A DNA stretch of 31,270 nucleotides from Haplosporangium gracile (taxonomy: Eukaryota; Mortierellomycota; Mortierellomycetes; Mortierellales; Mortierellaceae), in assembly GCA_015499985.1 (NCBI GenBank), contig JAAAUF010000287.1:1-31270 (forward strand), written 5' to 3'. A program made the position numbers and the translations under genes. The notes beneath the pieces were generated by a model that searched no databases, was not told the DNA's origin, and saw only the letters and a program-made list of their open reading frames with translations. This document shows positions 9,316 through 19,696 of this stretch, one piece after another. The number at the start of each line of letters is the position of its first letter. The first letter of the stretch is position 1.

Positions 9316-12300
9316 ATGGATTGGACAAAGCCCAAACCCAAGGAGTACCATGGGTCTAACTCGTCCACTACAGCCCAGGCACAACTATCACAGCCGCTAC
9401 CAAAACTGATCTACGGAACAAGCATTGACTACCAAGAACGAGCCAAACGACTTCGGCTTACAGGTCCTCCACCAGATCACGATCTCAACCCATTCAACGC
9501 GCCCACAGTCAATAAGATCGAAAACATGTTTGAGCGTGTCATGACGATCGCGAAATCCTCCTCCTCCTCGTCATCCGCTTCTCAGCCAGCACGGAGACAC
9601 AACCTGTTCGCACCAACACAGTCTTCTTTTTCGTCAACGCGCACCTATGAACGCCACCAAACAAAGCCTGAGGAGAAGGATACTATTGCTTCGACTTTTA
9701 CACTTCCTCGTCACGAGCAGTCAGAATCGAACCCTTTCTCGTTGTCGTCGAACAGCAGGAGTTACATACCAGTCGCAACAGCCATCCCGCAAGGAAACCA
9801 TCGATACTCTCGGCAGCCTGTCCCATCTGTCTGGTCCACATTATCGACTCGACCTAGTACCAGCGAAACAGATGAGAAAGCAAATAGATACCAATATATG
9901 CTTCCTCCTATGGATGCAGCCACTACTACATTAACTCGACCAATGGCTATCAGCACGAATACTCAAGGGGCGCCAAAACAGCAACAGAGGCAGGAACCGG
10001 CTCACCAGCAACTTTCGCGAGCACTCATGAACACGCAGGCTGCTGTGGCGCCACCATCCGTCCCCATGAAGAGGCCCCTCTCGCCTGAGCCACCTGGTAA
10101 TTACGACTACCTTCTTAACGCTTTTCTTAATGGTTTTTATAAATACCCTACTGATCAACAATCCTTACAACTCCGCCTTGCGTTGTCAAATGTAGCGTCA
10201 GGGGTCGTGGACGCTGTCAGTGACGATGATGTGGTGGAGCTTCTGTCTTCTGATGATGAAGAAGAAGACGAGCGAGAGCTTTCGGCAGAGGACGAGGAAC
10301 ATTACTCCTACTCTGACGAGGAAGAGCTGGAAGAAGAGGAAGAGTTTGAACAGTACTCTGACGGCCGGCAAGTCATTCTCGATAGTGACGATGATGATAC
10401 CGAAGTTGGACATTCAAAGGAGTCACGGTGGGTTGACGAGCCGGATGAGGCATACCTTACGCGACATGAACGGCATCATCACAACTACTCCCAAGAGTTG
10501 GAGGAGATCGAAGCTGCCCAGGAAGACATTCAGGAAGAAGATGCAGTCGGTGTTGAGCATGACGATGATGAGGATGTAACGGGCGAACAGCAAGCCGATG
10601 AGGAGGAAGAAGAAGAGTCGCCGGAGGAGCTTCGTCGCCGGCGGAACGAAATGAACCGACAGCTTCGAGGACAGATGGGCATGAGCATGGGCAAGGGCAT
10701 GTCAAATGCACCTCGGTATGGTCAAAGCCGCCCCCGCGGCCTGATGGAGTCACTGGATCAGGAAGACGACGAGTTTGATGAGATTGCTGAAGGTGTGAGC
10801 GATGAGGAAGATGCTAAAGGCGATGATGAGCATGACGACCGTGAAGAGGGCGAGGAGGCTTCACAGGATGTGATTGAGGGAAGAGAAGAGTACCCATCGG
10901 ACGAGGAGCCTTTCGAGGGTGACGAAGAGACCTACAGAGACGCCAGCGAACCGCGAGAGATCCATGATGATGTCGCATCATCCGAGGGTGAATTTGAGAT
11001 CGACTCTCCCCTTGCTCAGCCCCACCTGCAACTCGCCTCGTTATCTCGCCACTTGCAGGAGAACTTGCGCCATTTGGAGAGCGTGATGCCGCCACAGGAG
11101 CGGTACGACAACCTCGCCGATAACATTGTCATGCTTCTCGACAGCGATGAGGAAGAGGAAGAATATCCTCAAGAAGACAACGAGGCGGAAGACGACGATG
11201 ATGAGCTGGAGGAGTTGAAGTATGAGGGCAACTTCCAGGACGATCAGGAAAGAGAATATGAACAGGAGCAGGAAGCCGAATACAATCAGCCAGACTACGC
11301 GACTCAAGACGACAACGCCTGGAAGGATGGCCAAGCTGTTGATCCCGAGGAAATTAACGATATTTCGGGATCGAACGTACCGGAGGCAGATTCTGTCATT
11401 CAAATCATTGGCGAAGGGGTTGCCCAGGACGATTATGCTCACGGAGTCGCGGAGAGTCGTGCGTCGCACGAGTCGCAGGATCCATATGAGCAATTTCGTA
11501 CCTTTACTTCGTCAACATCGAGCTCTGGCTTTGGAGGATCCGCCTCTTTCCAGAGTCATGTGAGCGGTAATGTCCAACTCAACCTTGGCACGGATCAGGA
11601 TGACATGGACGGAGATGCTGTGGAAGAGGCTGTCGAAGTAGGAACCCACCAGTTCTCGCTCGATGCCGTACAGGATGAGGAGATGCAGTCACAGCCAGCG
11701 TCACCTGCAGGAGAGTATGAGGTTGAGCAAAGGTTTCGATACATGGATTCTGGTGATGGTGTTGATGGCCATGATACCGTTATTGTTACCGAATCTCCAC
11801 GCCTTGCTGATGCCCAGAACAACCTGCCGCTGGCGGATGTGGTCATGACTGAGGTTCCAGACTATCAGGAGTTCCCATCGGCACTAGAGTTTGAGTCAGG
11901 GACAGATGCCGTCATTAGCCAGATGCAGCCCGAAGAGGATCTTCCCTCGGCAGGAGTCGTTGTGGATGATACTGAGGAATCTGAGAAACTCCTGCGGATG
12001 TCAGAGGTCGACTCGGGAGCGGAGAACAGTGCGAGCCAAGCCCAGACGGAACAAGTGTCGATAATTGTCGCTACCTCCACAGTTCCTGCTGAAAGCGGCG
12101 TCGCCCTGATTGACGAGCCACACACTGAGGCGCATTTGGAGCATCAGGAAGCTCAGCTATTTATCGGCGTTGAAGGGGAACACACCCCAGAAGCTTTTGC
12201 GACCCCTCTCTCTCAGCCTGCGTTTGGCCGAACTCCTCTTTTAGACAGATTGCACTCTATTGCTCAGGAGGAAAATATCAATCTGCAGCCTTCAGTTCAG

Positions 12301-13731
12301 TCGACTTCATCGACCTCTACGGACCTGTTTTCAACACCCATCTTCATCCCGTCGGGCTTTATGCAGCCTGCACAATCTACCGACAGTCCTGAGTCCCCAT
12401 CTACTTTCGCCACGCCAACCATCTCTTCGGCTGCAGCTGATGCGGAGCGTTCAGAATTAACACCGACTCAGCCGCGTAGGACAAGACTGGCACGCATGAG
12501 TACGATTGCACAGACGGTTCAGGATGGTCAGGCATACATGAACCAGCTTGCAGCTAGATCAAGTCCCAACAGCAGCAAGAGCAACTCTGCTTCGATAGCG
12601 GATGCGCACAGCACGGACTCTTTATCGTCATCGCCGTCACTCAAGCGTGGCAGTACCGGGTCGTCTCACGGCAGGACTGCAGCTAACATGGTCCTGTTGG
12701 TCAAGGAGGCGCGGGAGTTTTGCGCTGGCGGACCTTCTCGTGTGGGTTCCGGTTCTATGGATGAAGAACCTGTGAGAGACACGGCGCTGACTGAGGAAGC
12801 AGGAGGTCAGGTCGTTGTGACAGAGGATCGCGGCTCATCTGCCGGTTCTCAACCCTCAACGCCCCACAAGAGCGGCGTTGTTGATCTTGTTGCCGAGTTG
12901 GTCATTCAGAGCAAGGTCAAGGGCCACCATGCACTTCGCGTCAACCCATCGCCTGGAAGATCACCCGTGATCAACTCGTCCCCGTCCAGGTCGAGCAGCC
13001 AGGAACCTAGCGTAATATCACCTATGGTCCCTCAGCATCCGCTTTCTCATCCACCACCTCTAGTTGGTCCATCGTCATCGGTCTTTACATTCGGACAGGG
13101 ATCTCCCTCCAAGGGCATTCCAGTGTCACCTAGTGTCGGATTCGGATTTGGAACATCGTTTATGACGACGTCGAAGGAGAGGAGGACATCTGTCGGTTCG
13201 GTGAGTTCCAAGACGTCGCCCCGGAAAGGCACTGGATTGGGACTTGGGTATTCTGGTTTAGATTCTGAGAATGCGAGCAGTACAGTGTCTGAGCCTGCGC
13301 TTCTTGGAATTACCGAGGTCGCTGAGGTCGAAGAGACCGAAGGTCACCAAGACCAGGAGATGAAGAGCGCCGTGGAGACTCTTGATGCGGTCGAAGATGA
13401 AAGCCCCGGACAATTGGTCGAGATTGAGGAGGACGACGATGGCGATATGGCTGGAGAAGAAGCGTCTTCGAGTCGAGATGTCGGTGCCGAGGACGAGAGT
13501 GACAGTGAGGACGAGGATGAAGAAGATGTTACTGCGAGCGAGACTGGCGCTACGACCGGTGCCGCTGCTGAGGGCAAGAAGAAGAAGAAGGCTCGCAAGT
13601 CTGGCAAGGGCAAGAAACCTGCGCCCAAGGTGCAAGCCAAAAGATTGAAGCGTCGCGAACTGTTTTGGCAGAAGAAGCAATTAGAGATGCTGCAGCTGCA
13701 GCAGCCTCCTCTTCCTCCTCCTCAAGAGTAA
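9316..13731 (+). CDS. Large acidic, disordered, probably nuclear protein (unknown function)
   Basis: A single exon of 1471 residues starting at ACAATGG, a good context. I do not recognise a family. The N-terminus (about 30-80) looks most ordered: LPKLIYGTSIDYQERAKRLR, then NPFNAPTVNKIENMFERV. Residues 300-700 are extremely Asp/Glu-rich. They contain hydrophobic cores followed by acidic/Ser tracts: VVELLSSDDEEE (306-317), QVILDSDDDD (352-361), NIVMLLDSDEEEEE (603-616) and SVIQIIGEG (693-701). These fit SUMO-interacting motifs with CK2-type sites. Residues about 1257-1285 contain FTFG and GFGFG. The C-terminus is strongly basic (five Lys from 1421, then KSGKGKK and RLKRRELFW), a likely nuclear localisation signal, and ends in a Pro-rich tail. 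The acidic-then-basic layout suggests a chromatin, SUMO or nucleolar role; that is inference. Confidence 0.85.
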   Translation: MDWTKPKPKEYHGSNSSTTAQAQLSQPLPKLIYGTSIDYQERAKRLRLTGPPPDHDLNPFNAPTVNKIENMFERVMTIAKSSSSSSSASQPARRHNLFAPTQSSFSSTRTYERHQTKPEEKDTIASTFTLPRHEQSESNPFSLSSNSRSYIPVATAIPQGNHRYSRQPVPSVWSTLSTRPSTSETDEKANRYQYMLPPMDAATTTLTRPMAISTNTQGAPKQQQRQEPAHQQLSRALMNTQAAVAPPSVPMKRPLSPEPPGNYDYLLNAFLNGFYKYPTDQQSLQLRLALSNVASGVVDAVSDDDVVELLSSDDEEEDERELSAEDEEHYSYSDEEELEEEEEFEQYSDGRQVILDSDDDDTEVGHSKESRWVDEPDEAYLTRHERHHHNYSQELEEIEAAQEDIQEEDAVGVEHDDDEDVTGEQQADEEEEEESPEELRRRRNEMNRQLRGQMGMSMGKGMSNAPRYGQSRPRGLMESLDQEDDEFDEIAEGVSDEEDAKGDDEHDDREEGEEASQDVIEGREEYPSDEEPFEGDEETYRDASEPREIHDDVASSEGEFEIDSPLAQPHLQLASLSRHLQENLRHLESVMPPQERYDNLADNIVMLLDSDEEEEEYPQEDNEAEDDDDELEELKYEGNFQDDQEREYEQEQEAEYNQPDYATQDDNAWKDGQAVDPEEINDISGSNVPEADSVIQIIGEGVAQDDYAHGVAESRASHESQDPYEQFRTFTSSTSSSGFGGSASFQSHVSGNVQLNLGTDQDDMDGDAVEEAVEVGTHQFSLDAVQDEEMQSQPASPAGEYEVEQRFRYMDSGDGVDGHDTVIVTESPRLADAQNNLPLADVVMTEVPDYQEFPSALEFESGTDAVISQMQPEEDLPSAGVVVDDTEESEKLLRMSEVDSGAENSASQAQTEQVSIIVATSTVPAESGVALIDEPHTEAHLEHQEAQLFIGVEGEHTPEAFATPLSQPAFGRTPLLDRLHSIAQEENINLQPSVQSTSSTSTDLFSTPIFIPSGFMQPAQSTDSPESPSTFATPTISSAAADAERSELTPTQPRRTRLARMSTIAQTVQDGQAYMNQLAARSSPNSSKSNSASIADAHSTDSLSSSPSLKRGSTGSSHGRTAANMVLLVKEAREFCAGGPSRVGSGSMDEEPVRDTALTEEAGGQVVVTEDRGSSAGSQPSTPHKSGVVDLVAELVIQSKVKGHHALRVNPSPGRSPVINSSPSRSSSQEPSVISPMVPQHPLSHPPPLVGPSSSVFTFGQGSPSKGIPVSPSVGFGFGTSFMTTSKERRTSVGSVSSKTSPRKGTGLGLGYSGLDSENASSTVSEPALLGITEVAEVEETEGHQDQEMKSAVETLDAVEDESPGQLVEIEEDDDGDMAGEEASSSRDVGAEDESDSEDEDEEDVTASETGATTGAAAEGKKKKKARKSGKGKKPAPKVQAKRLKRRELFWQKKQLEMLQLQQPPLPPPQE

Positions 13732-14061
13732 TAGATCTAACTCTTTCTTTTCCTCCTTCCTCTACTTTTGCTCTCTCCTGCCCGTCCTCAGTTGCACCTG
13801 AGTTCTTTTCTGGCTATTTTGCAGCCTACTTTTACCTAATTTGATATTACTTCTCTACCCCCTTCTCTCTCCTTCTTATCCTCATTTTCTTTTACATCTT
13901 ATCATCATAATTAAACAAAGTAGTTTATCTACCTACTTGAGCGCGATGTTTGAGTGATGATGGGCGAAGAAAATAACCGATTATTATTTGTACTATTTGT
14001 TTTGATGATAATTGCTTTCTATACATGCTCAACCTGTTGATATTTTTTCCGCTTTTTGTTT
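13732..14061. terminator. Convergent 3' flanks
   Basis: 330 bases between two converging stop codons. Pyrimidine-rich at the left, AT-rich toward the right, with an AATTAAA-like stretch near 13910. It should hold the 3' untranslated regions and polyadenylation signals of both genes. No other feature seen. Confidence 0.45.
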
Positions 14062-17000
14062 TTACAAGGCGAAGCCAGAATAAGAAGTCGAGATAGGTGA
14101 GGGAGTGGACTCCATATCCGACGAGTTAATGGACGCATTCGCAGACCGACGCCATTCCCCGACCGCGTCCCTCAAGCGCGATCGCTTCTCGTCCAAGCCT
14201 GACTGGGTCATCTGCATCGTACCCAGATTACCGGAGCCGTTAGAGGATCTGTAAGGAAGAGGTGTGGTGGCGGTGGCGGAGACGGGCGTGGGTGTAGGTG
14301 TGTATGTGGACGACGAGGGGTAGGGGGAAGTTGGAGAGGGAGCCACGGAGGATGCTTGTGACGAAGTTGCCGAGAGGGATGGGGTAGTTCCTATGCCCAA
14401 GCCGCGCCAGCTGCCGGCTGAGAGGAGGGGTGGTGGATGCGGGCGAGTCGAAGAGGGAGACGAGGAGGAGGAGGACGACGTGGAATCCCTATTATTGGAG
14501 TTGGTGGATTTTTTGCGGAGGACCGAGTTTAAGAAAAAGTCGTCGTCGCAGTTCTCGTCGATGATGTAGGGTGATCCGGAGCCGTCCTTATGATGATTGT
14601 CTCCATTGTCCTCCTGCATGTTGTGATTGTGGAAAGGGTCCTGCTTGTGGAACTCCTGAGGCATGGTTGGCAAGGACTGCTCTGTTTCATGCTCATATAC
14701 CTTGAACTCGTATGTCGAGGAATGGCTATAGTGCAAGGGCTCTTCCTTCTCCTCAATGGCGTCAATCGACATGTTGAACTGAGAAGTAACAGTAAGCGGC
14801 TGCTGGGTAGTTTCGACAGCGACAGCGGCAATAGGTGAAGCTGATAGTACTGACGAAGGTGTCCTCCTGTAGTTGTTGTTGCTCTCCTTATTAGCACCGT
14901 TCATTCCTAGCCAATCCTCATTCGACGACAAGACCGAAGTCGACAAGGCTGGCAACTCAGGTAACTGTGGCAATGCATCTCCCTTGCTGTTGTTACCACC
15001 TCTCATCCCCACAGATCCAGAAGCAGCCCCGGCCACAACTGCGGCAGTAGCAATACTAGTCGGGACAGTATAACCAGACGTAAAGCTTGCAGATCGAATA
15101 GGACGAGCCATGGCAGACAGAGGGGACGGAGAAATCGGGACCGCAGAACGAGGGGACAAACCGGACCCACCAGAAGGGTTGTTGGGTCCAAATGAGGTCT
15201 GCAAGAATTTGGGGACCAACTTTCCAAATAGTTTTGAAGATCGGCGGCCAGATTTTGCGGTGGTGGGAGACGATGATGCAGCAGTGACAGCCGCAACTCC
15301 TGCTGCTGGTGGTAGTGGAGATGAGGACAGTAATGCACCTTTGCTATCACCATTGGTGTCGGAGGGAGGCGAAGGAGTCATGCTAGTACGACGGAGTGGG
15401 CTAGATTTAGGTGGCGAGGAGGATCCAGTGAACGCACGATCGAGCGCGGGTTTTGAGGGTGGTGGTGGAGATGTCAGGGAGAGGTCTGCAAGGGTGGTGT
15501 TAATCGCTTCAGGCACCTGGGGGAAAGGGGCCATGGGATGGATGTTATTGATAGGAGTTGAGGCAGGAATTGCTGAATGGATTGGACTGACTGGGTTCTA
15601 AAGGCATTTAATTGTTTTTCAAACATCGCGAGAAAAAGAAAAGGGAAAAGAGTGGTCAGTTTTGGTGCCTTCATTTGGAGTAAGTGAACCCACATCGATG
15701 GATATGGATGTTTGATCCATTTGGTGCCTGAAATGAATAAACAGTGCCCAGAATGGGGGTAGGTGTATGTATGTTCCTGAGATATTTGGGGAGTAGGGGT
15801 GGGGACAAAGTTGAGAAGAACGTGTTCCCTGGAGAAACGCATACCGATAGTTTGTTTATGTACATGTGTTTGAGTATATCGCTATTTCCTGGGGGTGTTG
15901 TCAGCTCAGTTCAGATGTGCTTCTCTTTTCTCCTCTTTTCCACCCTCAGGCGACTCTTGAAAATGGGCGGATGAAAAAAAGTAAAAAAAAAAAAAGAATG
16001 GGTCGATGACTGATAGATTGACGGACTGAGAAAAGAAAGAAGGGGTTTTTGGGCTGAAGTTTAAAGTTCCCTCTCAGGTCCTCCCTTTACTATCACGTTG
16101 TATGCAGCGGACAAAGTTCCCTCTTTTTTTCTAAAACTTTTTTGTGTCTTTTCTTGAAAGAAAGAAAGAAAGGAGAAAAGAACTCACCTGTTGATCCGGG
16201 AGAGATGATGGGAAAGAAGAAGGAGCTGCTGGGGTTGTTGTTGCTGCCTTGTTCTCGACAACTTGATCCCTGTTCATCGTCATCTTGACATCTAACCCAA
16301 GATCTGCTTGCGAGAAGGCAGTAGAAGGAGTCGGTGTTGGAGTGCAAGTAGCCTCAGGGAGCGATAAGGCCCACCCAGGCGTGGATCGAGCCTTTGTATG
16401 CGACTGTTGTTCGTTGTCTCGGAGGGCCTCCATCACTCCCCGAACAAGGCCAAGGGACGCACTATTGCCGAGATCACTCCTATGTTTACGATGCTGATCC
16501 AAGGGCGCAAGCGTTGTTGTATTTCCTGACGTGGCAGGCGGGGATAGGGGGTTGTGCTCGGACGACTCACGCAACTCTCGGATCGATTCCAGAGTCAGGG
16601 CTCGAGGTCGAGTGACAATGGTGAGTGAGCGTCTCGTCATCGACGGGTCTGATATCGTTGTTGTTGTTGTTTGTGTGATGATGGAACAGGAGGAAGGGGA
16701 AGGGGTCGAGGTTTGTGCGCTGCTTCTATTGCTGGCGGTTGTGTTTGTGCTCAAACTAGCATTGTTGGGTGAGGAAGAAAGTGAGACCGAGGAGGAGGGG
16801 GTCAGGGGCAGAGGCTGAGGCTGGGGCTGTTCCTGCTGTCGCCCTTCTGCCCCTTCATCCTGCTGTTGCTGTTGATCCTGTTCCTGTTCCTGCTTCTGGT
16901 CCCCCTGGTCGCCCCTAGGATCCTGACCAGCCTGCTGCTTCGAGGCTCCTGACGAAGACGTGATCATCATTGTGACAGGAGAAGAAGTTGCACTCGAAGA

Positions 17001-17441
17001 AGTACTTGGATCGAGAAGGGTGCTAGCTGGGCTGGAGATCTTTGTCGAAGAAGTAGAACTCGATGAGGAAGAAGAAGTAGTCGATGCAGAAGAAAGTCGT
17101 TGGGCCGAGGACCGTTTCCGACTGTGCTCACGGACGATGCCATTGAAGGATTCTCTATGCTTCTGATGTAAAGTAGCCGTTGTGAGACAGGATGTTGGGG
17201 AGAGTGACGGGGAGGGTAACTTTACTCCCGTTGCAGAGATAGAGGCGGAAGGTGAGGATGGAGTAAAGGCGGAAGAAGAGGGGAGGATGAGTTCTTCGCC
17301 CTCGGCAAAGGCGGTGAGTGTGGGGCGGGATCGTTCGTATTCGTTGTATGCGTTATGGGAGAGGCGTCGTGCTCTGCTGAGGAGTGCCTCTGCGGCGTGT
17401 GATGATGAGACGGGGAGGGATGCTGGTGAAAGGCTGGCCAT
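14062..17441 (-). CDS. Disordered Ser/Thr/Pro-rich protein, 929 residues (unknown function)
   Basis: Two open stretches join as one gene. Exon 1 is 17441-16188 (starts [20 protein letters not shown]) and ends at a CAG|GTGAGT donor. Exon 2 is 15597-14062 after a CCTTTAG acceptor. Both borders are phase 0, and the intron is about 590 bases. The protein is mostly low-complexity Ser/Thr/Pro with a Gln/Glu/Asp-rich segment (about 260-290). Basophilic kinase-like sites recur: RRLSHN, RKRSS, RRSLT, RRTSM, RRSSK and RSASF. The most conserved-looking block is [19 protein letters not shown] near residue 540, a short cationic amphipathic segment. The C-terminus holds [13 protein letters not shown] do not recognise a family; a phosphoregulated scaffold or signalling adaptor is possible. 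NRK1 starts divergently 850 bases away. Confidence 0.75.
15598..16187 (-). other. Long intron (about 590 bases)
   Basis: Inferred between the two exons of the 929-residue protein, from GTGAGT at 16187 to TTTAG at 15598. It contains poly-A/poly-T runs and a GAAA tract near 16156-16172. It is the longest intron in the window. I see no conserved RNA inside it. Confidence 0.65.
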
Positions 17442-18293
17442 GGTTGTTGTATGAGGGTAAGAAAGAAGAATAGTAGAATGGATAGATAAAATGAAGAAGA
17501 GGACGGTAAGAGTGAAGGATGGTATTGTTGGTGGAGAGTAGAAGGAAAGAAGAAAGAAAGACAGGAAAAAGGACGAGAGAAAAGAAATGCAGATTGTTAT
17601 CTGAGGACATTCAAAAAAAGAAGAGAAGGTTCCATTTCTCAGGAACAGAATAAGTCGACAACTTGTCATATAGTTTTTTTTTTTTATACTTGCGATCACC
17701 ATGATGTGCTTACACATCCACTTGCACATACCTACTCAATTGCTCGCCTCTTTCATTCTTCCTCTTTTCCCGAGGGTCTATCTATCTATATCTTGACCAA
17801 CAAGAAAAAAAAATAAATGCCCTTTTTGTCATGTCTGTTGAGAGCAGTTTTCGTCCAGATGACGACAATGATGATTACCCTACTCGATCGCACCCTTTCA
17901 ATTGCGCACATACAATAAGCAAAGGAGAGAGAGAGAAACATGGCGGCCGTTCTTTTTTTGTCTTTTGGGTTGAACAACAGTCCCTTTCGAAGGGATAAAG
18001 GTATCAGATAGAATAGTAGGGGATGGAAGAGAAAGTCAAGGAGAGAGGGAGGTCTAAAGGAAAAACGAAAAGGGTAAAATGGGCGTTTTCTTTTTCTTTT
18101 GCTTATGTTTGCATGAATGATCTTGATGTCTATATCGAACCAACGACGCAGTAGAGATCACTCAGTTTCCACACATGCCCACTGGAGGCCCTTAACAAGG
18201 CCCAATGAATGCATCTCTCATCGACATATGATACCGCCGGTTTCTTTTCTTTTTTTTTGTTTCTTGTAACTCGCTCATTCACACACATACAAC
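17442..18293. promoter_or_regulatory. Divergent upstream region (929-residue gene / NRK1)
   Basis: 852 bases between the start codons of the minus-strand disordered-protein gene and NRK1. It is rich in homopurine and homopyrimidine runs, with a poly-T tract near 17672-17684 and a T-rich block just before the NRK1 ATG. No coding potential or known RNA was seen. Confidence 0.5.
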
Positions 18294-19499
18294 ATGGTCT
18301 ATACAAAAGTCATCACCATCGGACTCAGGTACTCACTCGCTCAATTACTCATGCCTGCTTTTAAATTAGACTCGTGAATGAATGCCAGGACGATGCGCAC
18401 GGCGCAAAAGGAGAAAGAAGACACTGCGTAGTTGACTATGTGTTCCTAACTGCGCGTGTCTTGCGCGCTAACTGAAACTTTACTTCACCTTAGCGGCCCT
18501 TCCTCTGGCGGCAAAACCGTAAGCTTGCCCAACATTTCCAAACAAAAGCACTAAGCAATTGTAAACAATATACCAATCCTTCTTTATGATATCCTAAACT
18601 TTCATCTCCCCATTCGATCCATTTCTCAAAACATAATAGACGGTATCCCGGTATTTGCATTCAATCCTCCCCAACAGCACAATCGTCCACCAAGACGACT
18701 TCTACAAACCCGAAACCCTCATCCCCCTCGACCCCAAGACCGGCCTCGCCAACTGGGACTGCCCCGGAGCCATCGACTTCCAATCACTCATCGAGACCCT
18801 CCACTATGTCAAGGAACATGGAGAGTTTCCTGAAGGGTTTGATTCTCTCGAGGATAAAAACCCTGTTGGGTCCAAGGAGTATTCTACACCGATCCCGCAG
18901 GAGGTTTTAGATCCTTTAAGGGATCGCATCATGGCCGAGGCGGCGAGAGGGCAAGGACAGGATGAGAGAGAAAGGACGGTGACGAAGTTTGTGATCCTGG
19001 ACGGGTTCATGTTGTATGTGGATGAGCAGCTCAGGAGCATGATTGATGTCAGGTTTTACTTGACTGCGCCCTATCAGATATTGAAGGAGCGGCGCGAGTC
19101 CCGCAAAGGATACGCTACCCTTGAAGGTATCTCCCTACATCTATAACGCTAAATAATACCTCTTTTATTTTATATTCTTGAGATGAATGGGATCACTAAC
19201 AAAAGTTTCTGTGACGGATAATATACGTGTTAGGATACTGGGTTGACCCTCCAGGATACTTTGACAACACGGTGTGGCCGAACTACCTGATCTACAATGA
19301 GCCCTTTGCAAAGTTGGCAGATGCGATCGACGAAGGTCAAATCTCAGGAGTGTACGATGCCATAGCTGCGGACCAAGAACTTCTTCGGGCGGATCCCATG
19401 ACCCAAAGAGTGGACATTGTCTCCTCTCGCAAGGATTCCATTCATGCTATGGTCGAGTTTATCGCCAACTTACTCGCCAAGCGTATCTCTGAACTGTAG
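18294..19499 (+). CDS. NRK1: Nicotinamide riboside kinase
   Basis: Phosphorylates nicotinamide riboside to NMN in NAD+ salvage; a cytosolic P-loop kinase of the uridine-kinase-like group. Exons: 18294-18328, 18494-18518, 18640-19126 and 19234-19499, giving 270 residues. Walker A is SGPSSGGKT (12-20, K19 T20), encoded mostly by a 25-base exon. HQDDFYKP follows at 37-44 (acidic residues for Mg/substrate) and NWDCPGAIDF at 58-67. The second half has FVILDGFML, the LTAPYQILKERRESRKGY lid region, then YWVDPPGYFDNTVWPNYL, all typical of Nrk1. It is longer than animal enzymes because of a loop at about 75-115. It converges with RPB4, with 197 bases between stops. Confidence 0.95.
18494..18518 (+). 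other. 25-base micro-exon encoding the NRK1 P-loop
   Basis: Bounded by CTTAG before 18494 and GTAAGC after 18518. The first base completes a Ser codon begun in exon 1, and the other 24 encode GPSSGGKT. Skipping it would shift the frame and remove the ATP-binding loop. Confidence 0.88.
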
Positions 19500-19696
19500 A
19501 AACAAAATCTTCTTTCTGTTGCGTCGCTTTCTAGTTTTTTTGTTGCTAGTTTATCGTTGTTTTTTTTTGCTTTCTACTTGGTATGTTATTGTACATTGTT
19601 GTTTCCTGAACAATCGCTCTCCTTCTGTTGCTGTATTGCTCCATTGATTCTGAATCGCTAAGTATGCTGAGGTGTCCTGGAGGTGACCCTTGACTT

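Noticed and set aside
10220..10579. Alternate-frame Lys/Met/Arg-rich open frames inside the 1471-residue gene
   Set aside because: They are frame shadows of GAN-rich codons encoding the acidic tract.
13952..13958. GTGATGA, a C-box-like snoRNA motif
   Set aside because: No CTGA D box at suitable spacing and no terminal stem; it lies in a 3' flank.
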